Assembly: GCF_009729555.1 (NCBI RefSeq)
Contig: NZ_WODC01000001.1
Span: 682,001-746,000, forward strand
DNA: 64,000 bases
Direction: 5' to 3'
DNA from: Pseudodesulfovibrio alkaliphilus
GTDB taxonomy: Bacteria > Desulfobacterota > Desulfovibrionia > Desulfovibrionales > Desulfovibrionaceae
The position numbers and the translations under genes were made by a program. The notes beneath the pieces were generated by a model. The model had not been told where the DNA came from. It ran no database searches and saw only the letters and a program-made list of their open reading frames with translations. Below are positions 31,568 to 41,190 of this stretch, one piece after another (positions within the stretch are counted from its first letter, which is position 1; each line of letters begins with the position of its first letter).

Positions 31568-32782
31568 CTAGACGGAATCGGCCATTTCCTGTTCGGTGCG
31601 ATGCAGGGTTCGCAAAAAGCGGTTTTTCGAAACCACGCCCCGGTACCGCCCCTCGTCATCCACCACCGGAACCGGGTAATGGCGCGAGGCCACCAGCGGC
31701 AGGATGACCTGCATGTTATCCGTGGCGTTGACAGTCTGCGCACCCTCGATGAAGGCCTGATCAATGGGCGCGTCGGCTGCCCCCCGCTCCATGCACTCGC
31801 CGATGGAGTCGGCCGAAACCACGCCCAGAAAGCGCCGCTTGGTATCGAGAATGTAGGCATAGTCACGGTCGCTGCCGCTGATAATCTCATGCACGGCCCG
31901 CAGGCTGCCCTGCTTGGACTTGATCACCGTGGGATAGCTGTCGCGGGCAATGTCCCCGGCCGAGATGACCCCCGTGGGGTCCACGCCCCGGAAGAAGGCG
32001 CGCACATAGTCGTCGGCCGGGTTCTGCAAAATCTCCTCTGGTGTGCCCACCTGCACCACGCGGCCGCCCTCCATGATGGCGATGCGGTCGCCGATACGCA
32101 GCGCCTCGTCCAGGTCGTGGGAGATGAAGACAATGGTCCGCTTCTGCTCCTCCTGGAGCTTGACCAGCTCGTCCTGCATCTCGGTGCGGATCAGCGGGTC
32201 CAGGGCTGAAAAAGCCTCGTCCATGAGCAGGATGTCCGGGTCCACGGCCAGCCCCCGGGCCAACCCGACGCGCTGCTGCATTCCCCCGGAGAGTTCGCGG
32301 GGGTAGGATTCCTCCCACCCGGCCAGCCCCACCTGGGCCAGGGACTCGCGGGCCCGATCATAGCGCTGCTCCCGGCCGACTCCGGCCAGCTCAAGGCCAA
32401 AGGCAGCGTTATCCAGCACGTTGAGATGGGGCATGAGGGCAAAGGACTGGAAAACCATGCTCATGTTGTGCAGCCGGAAGGTGACCAGCTCGTCGTGGCT
32501 CATGGCGGTCACGTCCTGACCGTCCACGAACACCTTGCCCGCCGTGGGCTCAATGAGCCGGTTGAGCAGCCGCACGATGGTCGACTTGCCCGACCCGGAA
32601 AGGCCCATGATGACGAATATCTCCCCGGCCTCTATGGAAAAGGACGCATTGTCCACCCCCACGGTCATGCCGGTCTTCTCATGAACCGACTCCTTGTCGG
32701 CCCCCTGCCCCAGCAGGCGCATGGCCTTTTGGGGATTGGGGCCAAAAATCTTGTATAATCCTTCAACTCGTATCTTTTCCAT
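31568..32782 (-). CDS. proV: glycine betaine/proline ABC importer ATPase ProV with CBS domains, 404 aa
   Basis: ABC ATPase: Walker A IMGLSGSGKSTIVRLLNRLI, QSFALMPHLNVLDN, signature ELSGGMQQRVGLARGLA, Walker B DILLMDEAFSALDPL, and IVFISHDLDEAL. After about residue 285 come two CBS motifs (RDYAYILDTKRRFLGVVSAD; VVDDEGRYRGVVSKNRFLRT), which in OpuA sense ionic strength or nucleotides. The start is ATG giving MEKIRVEGLYKIFG. It is the first gene of the operon, with no clear promoter seen in the long gap upstream. Confidence 0.94.
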   Translation of the reverse strand: MEKIRVEGLYKIFGPNPQKAMRLLGQGADKESVHEKTGMTVGVDNASFSIEAGEIFVIMGLSGSGKSTIVRLLNRLIEPTAGKVFVDGQDVTAMSHDELVTFRLHNMSMVFQSFALMPHLNVLDNAAFGLELAGVGREQRYDRARESLAQVGLAGWEESYPRELSGGMQQRVGLARGLAVDPDILLMDEAFSALDPLIRTEMQDELVKLQEEQKRTIVFISHDLDEALRIGDRIAIMEGGRVVQVGTPEEILQNPADDYVRAFFRGVDPTGVISAGDIARDSYPTVIKSKQGSLRAVHEIISGSDRDYAYILDTKRRFLGVVSADSIGECMERGAADAPIDQAFIEGAQTVNATDNMQVILPLVASRHYPVPVVDDEGRYRGVVSKNRFLRTLHRTEQEMADSV

Positions 32783-33377
32783 TGAACGCTCCATGAAATG
32801 ACAGGACAAGAGCGGTCCGCACCGGGACCGACCAGAACACGACTCGTCGTGCGGGGGGATCAGAGCACCGGATAACGGTCGCGAAGGCCCCGAAAGGCCG
32901 CCACGGCGAAACAGAACCGCTGGCGATGGGAACAGCCGGAAGCAGGGGCTGACAACCGCTCAAAGCTGCCATACGGCATGTGATGTGACAATGTCATCGG
33001 TGTGTAGTGAGAATGGATAATGACTGTATCAGTGTGAGGTTGTATAATGCACATCGCTGTTTTCAACTGCGTCCTTGAAGCATCATATCATCATGCCCGG
33101 CATTGGTGAAAATCCATGTCCCGAGCTAAGAGATCGACTAGAACGCCACTTTGAGATGATGAACAATATATAAATCATTGGCGCTTGTCAAACGCATGGC
33201 TCGACGCCGAATCCTGCTTCATCGTCAATCCCCATGATTCCTTTGTGTACCAACGGCATCAACCGAATCCAACCCTCTGCTTGCGTCCGCTTCGGACGCT
33301 TAATCCACCCCCTCTGCCGCCCGGCGCTGCCCCCTTTCCTGCGCCCATGCCCTTGCCAGGGCTCAGTCCCGTCAAAC
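32783..33377. other. 595-bp intergenic region upstream of proV
   Basis: No supported coding sequence. It lies between proV and the terminator of the qmo operon, both on the minus strand. The middle (33000-33190) is AT-rich and should hold the osmotically responsive proV promoter. I could not assign -35/-10 boxes with confidence. Confidence 0.35.
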
Positions 33378-33412
33378 AAAAAAAGGCCCCCGCGCATACG
33401 CGCAGGGGCCTT
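33378..33412 (-). terminator. rho-independent terminator of the apr-qmo operon
   Basis: AAGGCCCC and GGGGCCTT with an inner CGCG/CGCG pair form the stem. On the minus strand seven Ts follow directly, a textbook intrinsic terminator 35 bases past the last gene. Confidence 0.85.
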
Positions 33413-33447
33413 GGAATCGATCAGCAGCTGATCGGTAAGCGACAGGC

Positions 33448-34104
33448 CTACCAGGTGTCGCCGGAGAAGGCATCGCCGCCGAGGCCGAAGTCGGCCTCAG
33501 GCTCGCCGCCCACCACCGGGCCATCAGCCGCGCCAGCGGCCGGAGCCGCAGCGCCCTCGCCGCCAGCCACGCCGGCAACCACCACGCCCTGGCTCTTGAC
33601 CTTCTCCACTTCGGCCATCAGGTCGTTGAGCTTCTTGGTCATCTCGTCCAGCTTGCTGGAGGCCACAGTGACCTTCTGCTCGCCAGCCGCGTTCTGAGCG
33701 GCAACGGTCTTGGCCTGGGCCTCAAGCGGTGCGATCTTGGCGGCCAGATCGGCCTTTTCTGCGGTCAGGGCCTCCACCTGGGCCTTGAGGGCTTCGTTTT
33801 CGGCCTTGAGGGCGCCGAGCACCTCCAGCACCTTCTGTGCGCGGGCTGCCTCGGCTGCGGGCAGCGCCTCGATCTTGACCTGGTTGCCGAGCTTGGCGAT
33901 GTCGCCCTCGGCATACTTGGTCAGGCCGGGCTCCTGCTCATAGATCCACGCCTTGGACAGGGACTGCGCCACCGGGGCGAACTCCGCGTCGAGGGTTTCG
34001 GCCTGGGTGATGTAAGCCAGCATATCGAGCTGAGTCTGGTCGGCGGCGTCGCCGCGGAGCACAGACACGAAAGCGTTCATGGGGAAAACCTTAGCTTCAG
34101 CCAT
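33448..34104 (-). CDS. qmoD: QmoD-like protein, coiled-coil, 218 aa
   Basis: The N-terminal domain (about 1-85) is unlike anything I can name (MAEAKVFPMNAFVSVLRGD). A coiled coil spans about 95-170 (ALKAENEALKAQVEALTAEK), and the Gly/Ala-rich tail contains DADFGLGG-like acidic patches. It is soluble with no signal peptide. The last gene after qmoABC matches the promoter-distal gene of D. vulgaris (DVU0851, qmoD), reported to affect sulfate respiration (established). It might tether QmoABC and AprAB, which is inference. Identity rests mainly on position. Confidence 0.7.
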   Translation of the reverse strand: MAEAKVFPMNAFVSVLRGDAADQTQLDMLAYITQAETLDAEFAPVAQSLSKAWIYEQEPGLTKYAEGDIAKLGNQVKIEALPAAEAARAQKVLEVLGALKAENEALKAQVEALTAEKADLAAKIAPLEAQAKTVAAQNAAGEQKVTVASSKLDEMTKKLNDLMAEVEKVKSQGVVVAGVAGGEGAAAPAAGAADGPVVGGEPEADFGLGGDAFSGDTW

Positions 34105-34155
34105 TTGATGCCTCCTTAACGAAGTAAGCTTCTTTAATTATGTTCACCCAGGCGA

Positions 34156-35427
34156 CTATTTGTCGGCGCCCATGGGAATGCGGCCAATCTTCTTGGCATA
34201 GGACAGAGCCACGGTACGGTACACGAGGTGACCCAGCTTGGACCAGGGCAGGTACGCAAGCAGCATGAAGACCGAAACCAGGTGTATGTAATAGGTCGGA
34301 TAGGCCAGCAGGCCCGCGCCCACGACCCGGAAGACCATGGCGCCGATCCCGGTGCCGAAAACAACCCAGACCAGGGTGATCAGATACCAATCGTACCAGC
34401 TGGAGGACTGCTTGGCCGCGTCCAGGTTGACCCGGCGCTTGGTCAGGGCCACGAGTCCGTACACGCCGAGCCCCGCTCCCACCAGCGCCAGCAGCTTGAT
34501 CGGGTGATAGAAAGGCATCGGAGTGTGGCCGATGGCCGAGACGATCTCGCCCAGACCGCTGATGCCCATGGTGCGCAAGAGCCAGCCGCCCCAGTGGCCC
34601 GAGGCCACCACGCCGGTAACGACCATCAGGGCGATGAAGGCGAACATGAGCCAGCGGTGGCCCTTGGCGCGCTTCACATCCAGTTCGTCGGCGTCGGCGT
34701 CGTTGCAGTCATTGAACTGGGTGTGCTGCAGGATCTCGTACTTGACGGTGTCGATAAGCGCCGCCAGCATGGTGGGCGCAGACTTGCGGCCGACGATGAA
34801 GGTCTTGGGCTGCGCATCGAACGCCTTGATCATGTTGCGCACGCCGGTATAGAAGGCCCAGATCATGAAGGCGAACACGGCCATGAATATGGGGTCTATG
34901 GTGTAGTCGCCGGGGAACAGGCCGCCGAAGACGATCTTGCCGTCAGCGGAGGGAATCCAGGCGTGGTTGGCCGCGTCCCACTCGAAACGGGGCAGAAACG
35001 AGCCCACCTTGCCCGCCATGATCACCCAGATGATGCCGTAGATCAGGGCCGGGATGGCGGCCAGGGGCAACATGCCCGCAGAGCTGCTCATCCACTTGCC
35101 GATGATGGGCAGCGGAGCGAGGTTGCGGTAGGCCATGTTGCGCAGGGCCGAGAGCAGATCGCCCGGCTTGGCGCCCCGCGGGCACAGGTCCGAGCAGGTG
35201 CCGCAGTTGTGGCACAGCCAGATATCGATATCGTTGACCAGGCGATCCTTGAGCCCCCACTGGGCCCAGACCATCTCCTTGCGCGGATAGGGGTTGTCCG
35301 CCGGGGAAAGCGGGCAGACAACCGAGCAGGTGGCGCACTGGTAGCACTTCTTCAAAGAGTCGCCGCCCACGGCCTGCAACTCTTTCACGAACTTAAGGTC
35401 CGGTTGTACCTTTACGGTGTTGGACAT
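34156..35427 (-). CDS. qmoC: quinone-interacting membrane-bound oxidoreductase subunit QmoC, 423 aa
   Basis: The membrane subunit of QmoABC. The N-terminal 110 residues carry two [4Fe-4S] ferredoxin motifs (CYQCATCSVVCP; CHNCGTCSDLCP) as in HdrC. The rest is a membrane region of about six helices with histidines for haem b (GHWGGWLL, FYHPIKLLALVG, YIHLVSVFMLLAYLPWSKLG) as in HdrE/NarI proteins. It exchanges electrons with menaquinol and passes them towards AprAB. I start at MSNTVKVQPDL, just after TAGGAGG. It follows qmoB by 10 bases. Confidence 0.94.
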   Translation of the reverse strand: MSNTVKVQPDLKFVKELQAVGGDSLKKCYQCATCSVVCPLSPADNPYPRKEMVWAQWGLKDRLVNDIDIWLCHNCGTCSDLCPRGAKPGDLLSALRNMAYRNLAPLPIIGKWMSSSAGMLPLAAIPALIYGIIWVIMAGKVGSFLPRFEWDAANHAWIPSADGKIVFGGLFPGDYTIDPIFMAVFAFMIWAFYTGVRNMIKAFDAQPKTFIVGRKSAPTMLAALIDTVKYEILQHTQFNDCNDADADELDVKRAKGHRWLMFAFIALMVVTGVVASGHWGGWLLRTMGISGLGEIVSAIGHTPMPFYHPIKLLALVGAGLGVYGLVALTKRRVNLDAAKQSSSWYDWYLITLVWVVFGTGIGAMVFRVVGAGLLAYPTYYIHLVSVFMLLAYLPWSKLGHLVYRTVALSYAKKIGRIPMGADK

Positions 35428-35437
35428 TCCGTACCTC

Positions 35438-37720
35438 CTAGTAGCCCTTGAACGGGTTGGGGCCGAAGTTGTTGACAATGTTCGAGACGAATTCGTCGAT
35501 CATGTCGGGAACCTTGTCGTACATGTCGATGGAGACCTCGTACTGCTCGACGCGCTCGGGCTCGACACCCAGGCGGCCCAGGGACTCGGCGATATTCTCC
35601 TTGCGGCGGTTGCACAGCTCGGAGCCCTTGACAAAGTGGCACTGGTAGTCGTCGCCGTACTTGCAGCCGAGCAGCATCAGGCCGTCAACACCCTTGCTCA
35701 TGGCGTCGGCCACCCAGATGGCGTTGACCGAACCGAGGCAACGGACTGGCAGGAAACGCACATAGGGGCTCCAGCTGCGTCCGCGCATGGCGGCCATGTC
35801 CAGCGCCGGATAGGCGTCGTTCTCGCAAGCCAGGATGATGATGCGCGGGCCGCCGGCGTCCAGGGTGTCGGGCACCTTGACTTCCTTGATGGCCGATCCG
35901 ATCTGGTCGATGCCATAGTTGGCAAAGGAGATGACGCGCTCGGGGCAGGCGCCCATGCAGGTGCCGCAGCGACGGCAGCGCGTCGGGTTGGGCATCGGCG
36001 TTCCCTTCTCGTCGTCGTCCAGGGCGCCGAACGGGCACTCCTCGGTGCAACGCTTGCACTGGGTGCAGCGCATGAAGTTGAACTCAGGGAAACTGAGGTC
36101 GCCCGAACGGGGATGCACGGAAACACCCCGGTTGGACGACTCGATGCACTGTATGGCCTTGAGGGCGGCACCGGCAGCGTCATCGGCGGCCAGGCCCAGC
36201 CCCATGGGCTGGCGCACGCAGCCTGCGGCGTAAACGCCGGTGCGGCGAGTCTCGTAGGGGAAGCAGATGTAGTTGGAATCCGCAAACCCGTCAAACAGCT
36301 CCAGGTCCGGGAAAGCCGGTCCCTGGCGGTAGACGAAGTTCATGGTCGGGTCAGCCGCGGTGGTGGGCACGATGGCCGTGGGCACCACCACGAGATCGGC
36401 GCTGATGGCGATATCGTCGCCGATCAGGGTGTTCTTGGCCTTGATGACCACCTCGCTGCCCGCTTCGTCCACCGAGGTGACGGTGCCCTTGGTCAGCATG
36501 ACGCCGGGATCGTCCTGGGCGGTCTGATAGTATTTCTCGTTGATGCCGGGGACCATCATGTGATCGTAAATCACGTAGGCCAAGGCGTCGGGGGCCAGCT
36601 CGCGCACATAGTTGGCCTGCTTGAGGGCGACCAGCGAGGTCAGCTCCGAGCTGTAGGCCAAATGCCTGGCGGATTCCTTGTCCTCGTACTCGAAGACCTC
36701 GCACTCATCAGAGGTGTCGGCAGGGGCCTCTTCCTTGCAGGGCATGTCTTCCGGGGCGGCGCAGGCATCCCCGCACTCGCCGTAGCTTACGCCCTTCATG
36801 AGCAGGGTTGTGTCCACGATGAAGGCCACGGAGGACGGGGCCTTGCCTTCAGCCGTCTTGATTCCTCCGTTCTTGGCCATGGCCTCGAACTCGGCGGAGG
36901 TGACCACGTTCTTGACCCTGCCGTAACCCAGCGGGGCGAGGAACTTGGACTTGCCGGGAACCCAGCCCGTGGCCATGACCACTGCGCCGATCTCGTACTC
37001 GGTGCCGCCAATGGTGGCCTTGTATTTTGCGGGCGCTCCGGCCAGGGATTCCAGAGTGGCTCCGGTGATGACCTTGATCTTGTCGTTGGCCTGCACCTCG
37101 GCAATAAGTTCCTTGACGCCGATCTCCTGGGTCTTGTCCCCAAAGGAGCCGGACAGGGGGAACGACTTGTACATGGTCGCGGCCTTGCCGCCCAGCGTGT
37201 CGGACTTTTCGACCAACACCACGGGGTAGCCCAGGCTGGCGGCATTGAGGGCCGCGTTCAGACCCGCATAGCCGCCGCCGAGAACCAGCACGGTCTTGAA
37301 GGCTTCGGGAATTTCAGGGGCGGGAATCCGGCTCTTGGTGAGCTTGGAAACGCCCATGTTGATGTAGTCCTTGGCGATGACCTCCATCTGACCCGGGAAG
37401 GCGGGGTCGTCCTGGAAGGACCAGACGCAATGCTCGCGCAGATTGACGCGCTCCACCTGGACCTTCTCGCCGAACTTGAACACATCCCACTTGGCGCGGG
37501 GGGTGCAAGCGCAGCAAACCACGCCGTCGAGTCCCAGCTCGGCGATGTCGGCCTCGATTGCGGCCTTGCCTTCGGGGCTGCACAGCACGGGGTTGGACTT
37601 GGCCACCCCGACCGCTGCCGAGTGCTTGCCCCCGGCGACGAACTGGGCCAGGGCATCGACATCGAGATTGGCCCCGATGTCGCAGCCGCCACAGATATAT
37701 ACTCCAAGCTTTTCAGCCAT
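35438..37720 (-). CDS. qmoB: quinone-interacting membrane-bound oxidoreductase subunit QmoB, 760 aa
   Basis: Flavoprotein related to HdrA. An FAD fold lies at about 140-175 (VLVLGGGYAGLNAALNAASL, with a leading Cys-rich segment near 65-75). ICFPYETRRTGVYAAGCVRQ comes late in the flavin domain. Two [4Fe-4S] clusters follow (CTQCKRCTEECP; CRRCGTCMGACP), and the last 130 residues resemble MvhD (YVRFLPVRCLGSVNAIWVAD, then DGLMLLGCKYGDDYQC). It is cytoplasmic, bound to QmoC. In sulfate reducers it relays electrons between the quinone pool and APS reductase; a bifurcating role with a third partner has been proposed. Confidence 0.94.
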   Translation of the reverse strand: MAEKLGVYICGGCDIGANLDVDALAQFVAGGKHSAAVGVAKSNPVLCSPEGKAAIEADIAELGLDGVVCCACTPRAKWDVFKFGEKVQVERVNLREHCVWSFQDDPAFPGQMEVIAKDYINMGVSKLTKSRIPAPEIPEAFKTVLVLGGGYAGLNAALNAASLGYPVVLVEKSDTLGGKAATMYKSFPLSGSFGDKTQEIGVKELIAEVQANDKIKVITGATLESLAGAPAKYKATIGGTEYEIGAVVMATGWVPGKSKFLAPLGYGRVKNVVTSAEFEAMAKNGGIKTAEGKAPSSVAFIVDTTLLMKGVSYGECGDACAAPEDMPCKEEAPADTSDECEVFEYEDKESARHLAYSSELTSLVALKQANYVRELAPDALAYVIYDHMMVPGINEKYYQTAQDDPGVMLTKGTVTSVDEAGSEVVIKAKNTLIGDDIAISADLVVVPTAIVPTTAADPTMNFVYRQGPAFPDLELFDGFADSNYICFPYETRRTGVYAAGCVRQPMGLGLAADDAAGAALKAIQCIESSNRGVSVHPRSGDLSFPEFNFMRCTQCKRCTEECPFGALDDDEKGTPMPNPTRCRRCGTCMGACPERVISFANYGIDQIGSAIKEVKVPDTLDAGGPRIIILACENDAYPALDMAAMRGRSWSPYVRFLPVRCLGSVNAIWVADAMSKGVDGLMLLGCKYGDDYQCHFVKGSELCNRRKENIAESLGRLGVEPERVEQYEVSIDMYDKVPDMIDEFVSNIVNNFGPNPFKGY

Positions 37721-37723
37721 TGC

Positions 37724-38959
37724 TTACCTCCCTACCACGGTTTTGATCGCCTTCATCGCGGCGGCGGTGCCGGACTGGGCGGTCTTCATGACGTCAAAGG
37801 GCTGCTTGGCGCAACCGGCGGCAATGATGCCATTGCCGTCAATGACAAAACCGTCGGCATCAACGGCCCCGGCCGGAACCTTGAGGCCGGCGATGCTGGG
37901 CTCCATGCCGGTGGCCAGCACCACCAGGTCGTACTTCTCGTCTGTCTTGATGCCGGTGACGGCGTTCTCGACCGTGACCACAGGGTTGCCCGTGCCGTCG
38001 TCAACGATGGCCGCCACCTTGCCCTTGACCAGGCTGAGCTTGTCGTCGGCCTCGGTGATGGCCTTGAACTTGTCGTAGCGGCCCGGGGTGCGCAGATCGA
38101 TGTAGTAGACCGTGACGTTTGCGTCACTGCGCTCGCGGATGTAGCGGACATGCTTCAGGGAGGCCATGCAGCAGATGTATGAACAGTAGTTGAGGTGGTT
38201 CTGGTCACGGGACCCGGCGCACTGGACAAAGGCGATGCGCTTGGGCTCGGCGCCGTCGGACGGGCGCAGGATCTTGCCGCCTGTGGGTCCGTTGGGCGCG
38301 GCCAGACGCTCGAACTGCATGTTTGTGACCACGTTGGGCACCTTGCCGCCGCCCAAGTTGGTCAGCTTGGCGATATCGTAGGGCTTCCAGCCCGTGGCCA
38401 CGACGATGGCCCCGACCTTGAGATCGATGCTTTTCGGCTGCTCGTCCAGGTCTACCGCGTCGTACTTGCAGGCGTCCTTGATGGCGGCCAGCTCGGAGTC
38501 GGAGGCATTGTCCGCGTCCACCACATAGCGCATGGGAAACATGAAAGGATGGGTCTTGTAGGCGACCTTGCGCTTGCCCACGCCGAAATCGAACTCGGAA
38601 GCCACTGTGGTCGTGGCGGCCTTCTCGCAGTCGCCGCAGGCTGTGCACCGCTCGTTCACATGGCGGGGGCGCTGGGTGATCTTGACATCATAGTCCCCGG
38701 CCGAGCCGGAAACGGATGCCACCGAGGCCATGGTCAGCACCTTGACTTTGGGGTTGTTCTTGATGCGCTGAAACTGGATCTCCAGGCCGCAGGAGGGGGG
38801 ACACAGCTTCGGGAAGTACTGATTGAGCTGCGCCACCCGGCCACCGAGATAGGGGTTTGTTTCAACGATGTACACCTCGTAGCCCACTTCGGCGGCTTCG
38901 AGGGCGGCGGTGATTCCTGCGAACCCGCCGCCTACCACGAGAATACTGTTATTCGACAT
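37724..38959 (-). CDS. qmoA: quinone-interacting membrane-bound oxidoreductase subunit QmoA, 411 aa
   Basis: HdrA-like FAD protein, shorter than QmoB: SILVVGGGFAGITAALEAAE at the N-terminus, LGGRVAQLNQYFPKLCPPSC next, then GAIVVATGWKPYD and YICCMASLKHVRYIRE. FAD closure lies near GIIAAGCAKQP. A CTACGDCEKA cysteine group is visible near residue 107. I use the second ATG (MSNNSIL), since the first is too close to the GGAGG. It is three bases ahead of qmoB. The aprA-qmoA gap of 168 bases holds a strong hairpin. Confidence 0.94.
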   Translation of the reverse strand: MSNNSILVVGGGFAGITAALEAAEVGYEVYIVETNPYLGGRVAQLNQYFPKLCPPSCGLEIQFQRIKNNPKVKVLTMASVASVSGSAGDYDVKITQRPRHVNERCTACGDCEKAATTTVASEFDFGVGKRKVAYKTHPFMFPMRYVVDADNASDSELAAIKDACKYDAVDLDEQPKSIDLKVGAIVVATGWKPYDIAKLTNLGGGKVPNVVTNMQFERLAAPNGPTGGKILRPSDGAEPKRIAFVQCAGSRDQNHLNYCSYICCMASLKHVRYIRERSDANVTVYYIDLRTPGRYDKFKAITEADDKLSLVKGKVAAIVDDGTGNPVVTVENAVTGIKTDEKYDLVVLATGMEPSIAGLKVPAGAVDADGFVIDGNGIIAAGCAKQPFDVMKTAQSGTAAAMKAIKTVVGR

Positions 38960-39074
38960 TCTCTTCATTCCTCCCGAATAATGTTGAGGCTTCGCCCAAA
39001 AATGGCCTAAACCCGGACCGGGAGCGGCATCCCGGCCCGGATTCAGACCATTTTAGCCCCGGCAGATTGGGAAA

Positions 39075-39103
39075 GTGACCGCGGGCCGGGGGCCCGCGGT
39101 CAC
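39075..39103 (-). terminator. strong stem-loop between aprA and qmoA
   Basis: GTGACCGCGGGCC and GGCCCGCGGTCAC form a perfect 13-bp stem with a 3-base loop. There is no T-run, so partial termination or mRNA processing is likely, letting aprBA be expressed above qmo. Confidence 0.6.
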
Positions 39104-39127
39104 GGGTCGATCACTACCTACTGCAGC

Positions 39128-41125
39128 TTAGGCGTCGGGGATGATCTTCACGTAGGGCTTCTTGAAGATGGTGGTCACGCCAGTGGCGGGATCGTACTTC
39201 GAGTTGACGAAGCACTTCCACTTGGAATCGTCAAGGCCCATGAAGTCGCCGCGGTAGTAGAAGCCCGGGTAACGGGACTCCTCGCGGAACTCGATGTGCT
39301 GCATGTGCAGGCGCACGGTCCACAGGCGATGGTACTGCTCCCAGCAGCGCATCAGCTCGTGCAGATCGCGGGCCGCAAGCTTCTTGGAGTCCTCCTCCAT
39401 CATGCCGAGCAGCCAGAAGCCGGTGTTCAGCAGAGCCTTGGAGGTCATGTACAGGGTGGCAACGCCGCCGCCGTATTCATCGGTGCACTTGATGAGGCGC
39501 ATCATGAAGTTGTGCGGGGTGATGTAGGCCGGGTTGACGACCGGGTCGGTGGAACCGCCCTTGGCGGCCTCGTAGGTGTACCAGGGCTGGTAGATTTCCT
39601 TGGCCAGATCAGCGGCCTTTTCCTTCAGGGTCGGCTTGAAGCCCTTGTGATCCACGCACCAGCGCACCATCTGCTTGCCGACGATGCGGCCTTCAGCATG
39701 GGAACCGGAGGAGAACTTGTGGCCGGAAGCGCCGACGCCGTCAGCGCAGGTCCACAGGCCGTTGACGGAGGTCATACGGTTGTAGATCTTGCCGTTGTCA
39801 GCCTTGATCTTGTAGGAATCGGGAACCCAGGACTCGTCCGGACCGGAAACCCAGATACCGCAGCAGCCGGAGTGGGAACCCAGGAGGTACGGCTCGGTGG
39901 GCATGATCTCGGAACCGCGATCCTCGGGAGCGCAGTTGGTGGCGGCCCAAAGGTTGGCCTGACCGACGCACATGTCGAGGAAGTCTTCCCAAGCCTCGGA
40001 CTCGAGGTGCTTCCACTCGGGTCCGCTCAGGTCGCCGTTGACGGTGGTCAGCAGGGCTGTCTTGGTGTCCATGAAGATGGGGCCGCGACCTTCGCGCATT
40101 TCGCGAAGCATCATGTGGTTACGCAGGCAGGTCGGGATGATGTGACCCTTGGCGTAGCCGCGATCCTCGTAGGGCTTCAGCATGGCGCGGTTGGTGACGC
40201 AGTAGTCCTCGCCCTTGTAGTTGGTGGCCTTGGCCTTGAAGAGCAGGAACCAGGCGCCGACCGGGCCGTAACCGTCCTTGAAGCGGGCGGGCACGAAGCG
40301 GTTTTCCATCATGGTCATCTCGCCGCCGACCTGGGCGACCATGGTGTAGGTGGAACCGGAGTTCCACACCGGGTACCAGGCGCGACCCATGCCCTCACCA
40401 GTGGAGCGGGGGCGGTAGACGTTGACCGCGCCGCCGCAGGCGACGACACAGGCGTTGCAGGTGTAGACGTACACCTTGTTCTCGCGGGTGGAGAAGCCGA
40501 CGGCACCGGCGATGCGGTTGGGCTCGTTGGCGTCCAGGAGCAGCTTCACGATGAAGACGCGCTCAACGTAGCGGTCCTCGCCGATGGCGTTCTTGGCGGC
40601 CTCGGCCACGATGCACTTGTAGGACTCACCGTTGATCATGATCTGCCAGCGGCCGGAACGGACCGGCTCGGCGCCGTTGCGGATGGCCAGACCCTCGGCC
40701 TTGGCCTTGCCGCCGTCGACGTTCTTGCCGTCTTTCTTGACCCAAACGGGCAGGCCCCACTCTTCGAAGAGGTGGACGGAATCGTCAACGTGACGGCCCA
40801 GGTCGAAGATCAGGTCTTCGCGAACCAGGCCCATGAGGTCGGTGCGGACCATGCGGACGTAGTCGTCCACATCGTTGGCGCCAACATAGGTGTTGATGGC
40901 GGAGAGGCCCTGGGCCACGGCGCCGGAGCGCTCAAGGGCGGCCTTGTCAACCAGCTCCAGGGTCAGGCTCGGGTCCACTTTCTGGATCCAGCGCATGGCC
41001 TCGAAAGCCACGCCGCAGTTACCCATACCGCCGCCGACGAGCAGAAGATCGACGTGTTTCTCGACGATCGTCGGCTCGGCCAGAGCGACACCTTTGGAAG
41101 CTTCTTTGCTGGGAAGCAGAGGCAT
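39128..41125 (-). CDS. aprA: adenylyl-sulfate (APS) reductase alpha subunit, 665 aa
   Basis: FAD-binding catalytic subunit of dissimilatory APS reductase, which reduces APS to sulfite and AMP. Diagnostic segments: VDLLLVGGGMGNCGVAFEAM (FAD), SGAVAQGLSAINTYVG, VYTCNACVVACGGAVNVYRP, CGIWVSGPDESWVPDSY and SSGSHAEGRIVGKQMVRW. The length is exactly that of Desulfovibrio AprA. It is cytoplasmic, paired with the ferredoxin-like AprB encoded 65 bases upstream. Its electrons come from QmoABC, encoded downstream. Confidence 0.97.
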   Translation of the reverse strand: MPLLPSKEASKGVALAEPTIVEKHVDLLLVGGGMGNCGVAFEAMRWIQKVDPSLTLELVDKAALERSGAVAQGLSAINTYVGANDVDDYVRMVRTDLMGLVREDLIFDLGRHVDDSVHLFEEWGLPVWVKKDGKNVDGGKAKAEGLAIRNGAEPVRSGRWQIMINGESYKCIVAEAAKNAIGEDRYVERVFIVKLLLDANEPNRIAGAVGFSTRENKVYVYTCNACVVACGGAVNVYRPRSTGEGMGRAWYPVWNSGSTYTMVAQVGGEMTMMENRFVPARFKDGYGPVGAWFLLFKAKATNYKGEDYCVTNRAMLKPYEDRGYAKGHIIPTCLRNHMMLREMREGRGPIFMDTKTALLTTVNGDLSGPEWKHLESEAWEDFLDMCVGQANLWAATNCAPEDRGSEIMPTEPYLLGSHSGCCGIWVSGPDESWVPDSYKIKADNGKIYNRMTSVNGLWTCADGVGASGHKFSSGSHAEGRIVGKQMVRWCVDHKGFKPTLKEKAADLAKEIYQPWYTYEAAKGGSTDPVVNPAYITPHNFMMRLIKCTDEYGGGVATLYMTSKALLNTGFWLLGMMEEDSKKLAARDLHELMRCWEQYHRLWTVRLHMQHIEFREESRYPGFYYRGDFMGLDDSKWKCFVNSKYDPATGVTTIFKKPYVKIIPDA

Positions 41126-41190
41126 AATTTCCTCCTAGGATTATTCTTGTTTTGCAGTCTGTAACGACAAATCAACGCTTCGGACGGAAA

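Noticed and set aside
35417-38182. 921-codon plus-strand frame across qmoB and qmoA
   Set aside because: Antisense to two flavoprotein subunits with intact Fe-S motifs.
35438-38959. Heterodisulfide reductase (hdrA) rather than qmo
   Set aside because: The A-B-C order, the MvhD-like tail on QmoB, haem-type QmoC and the neighbouring aprBA fit Qmo.
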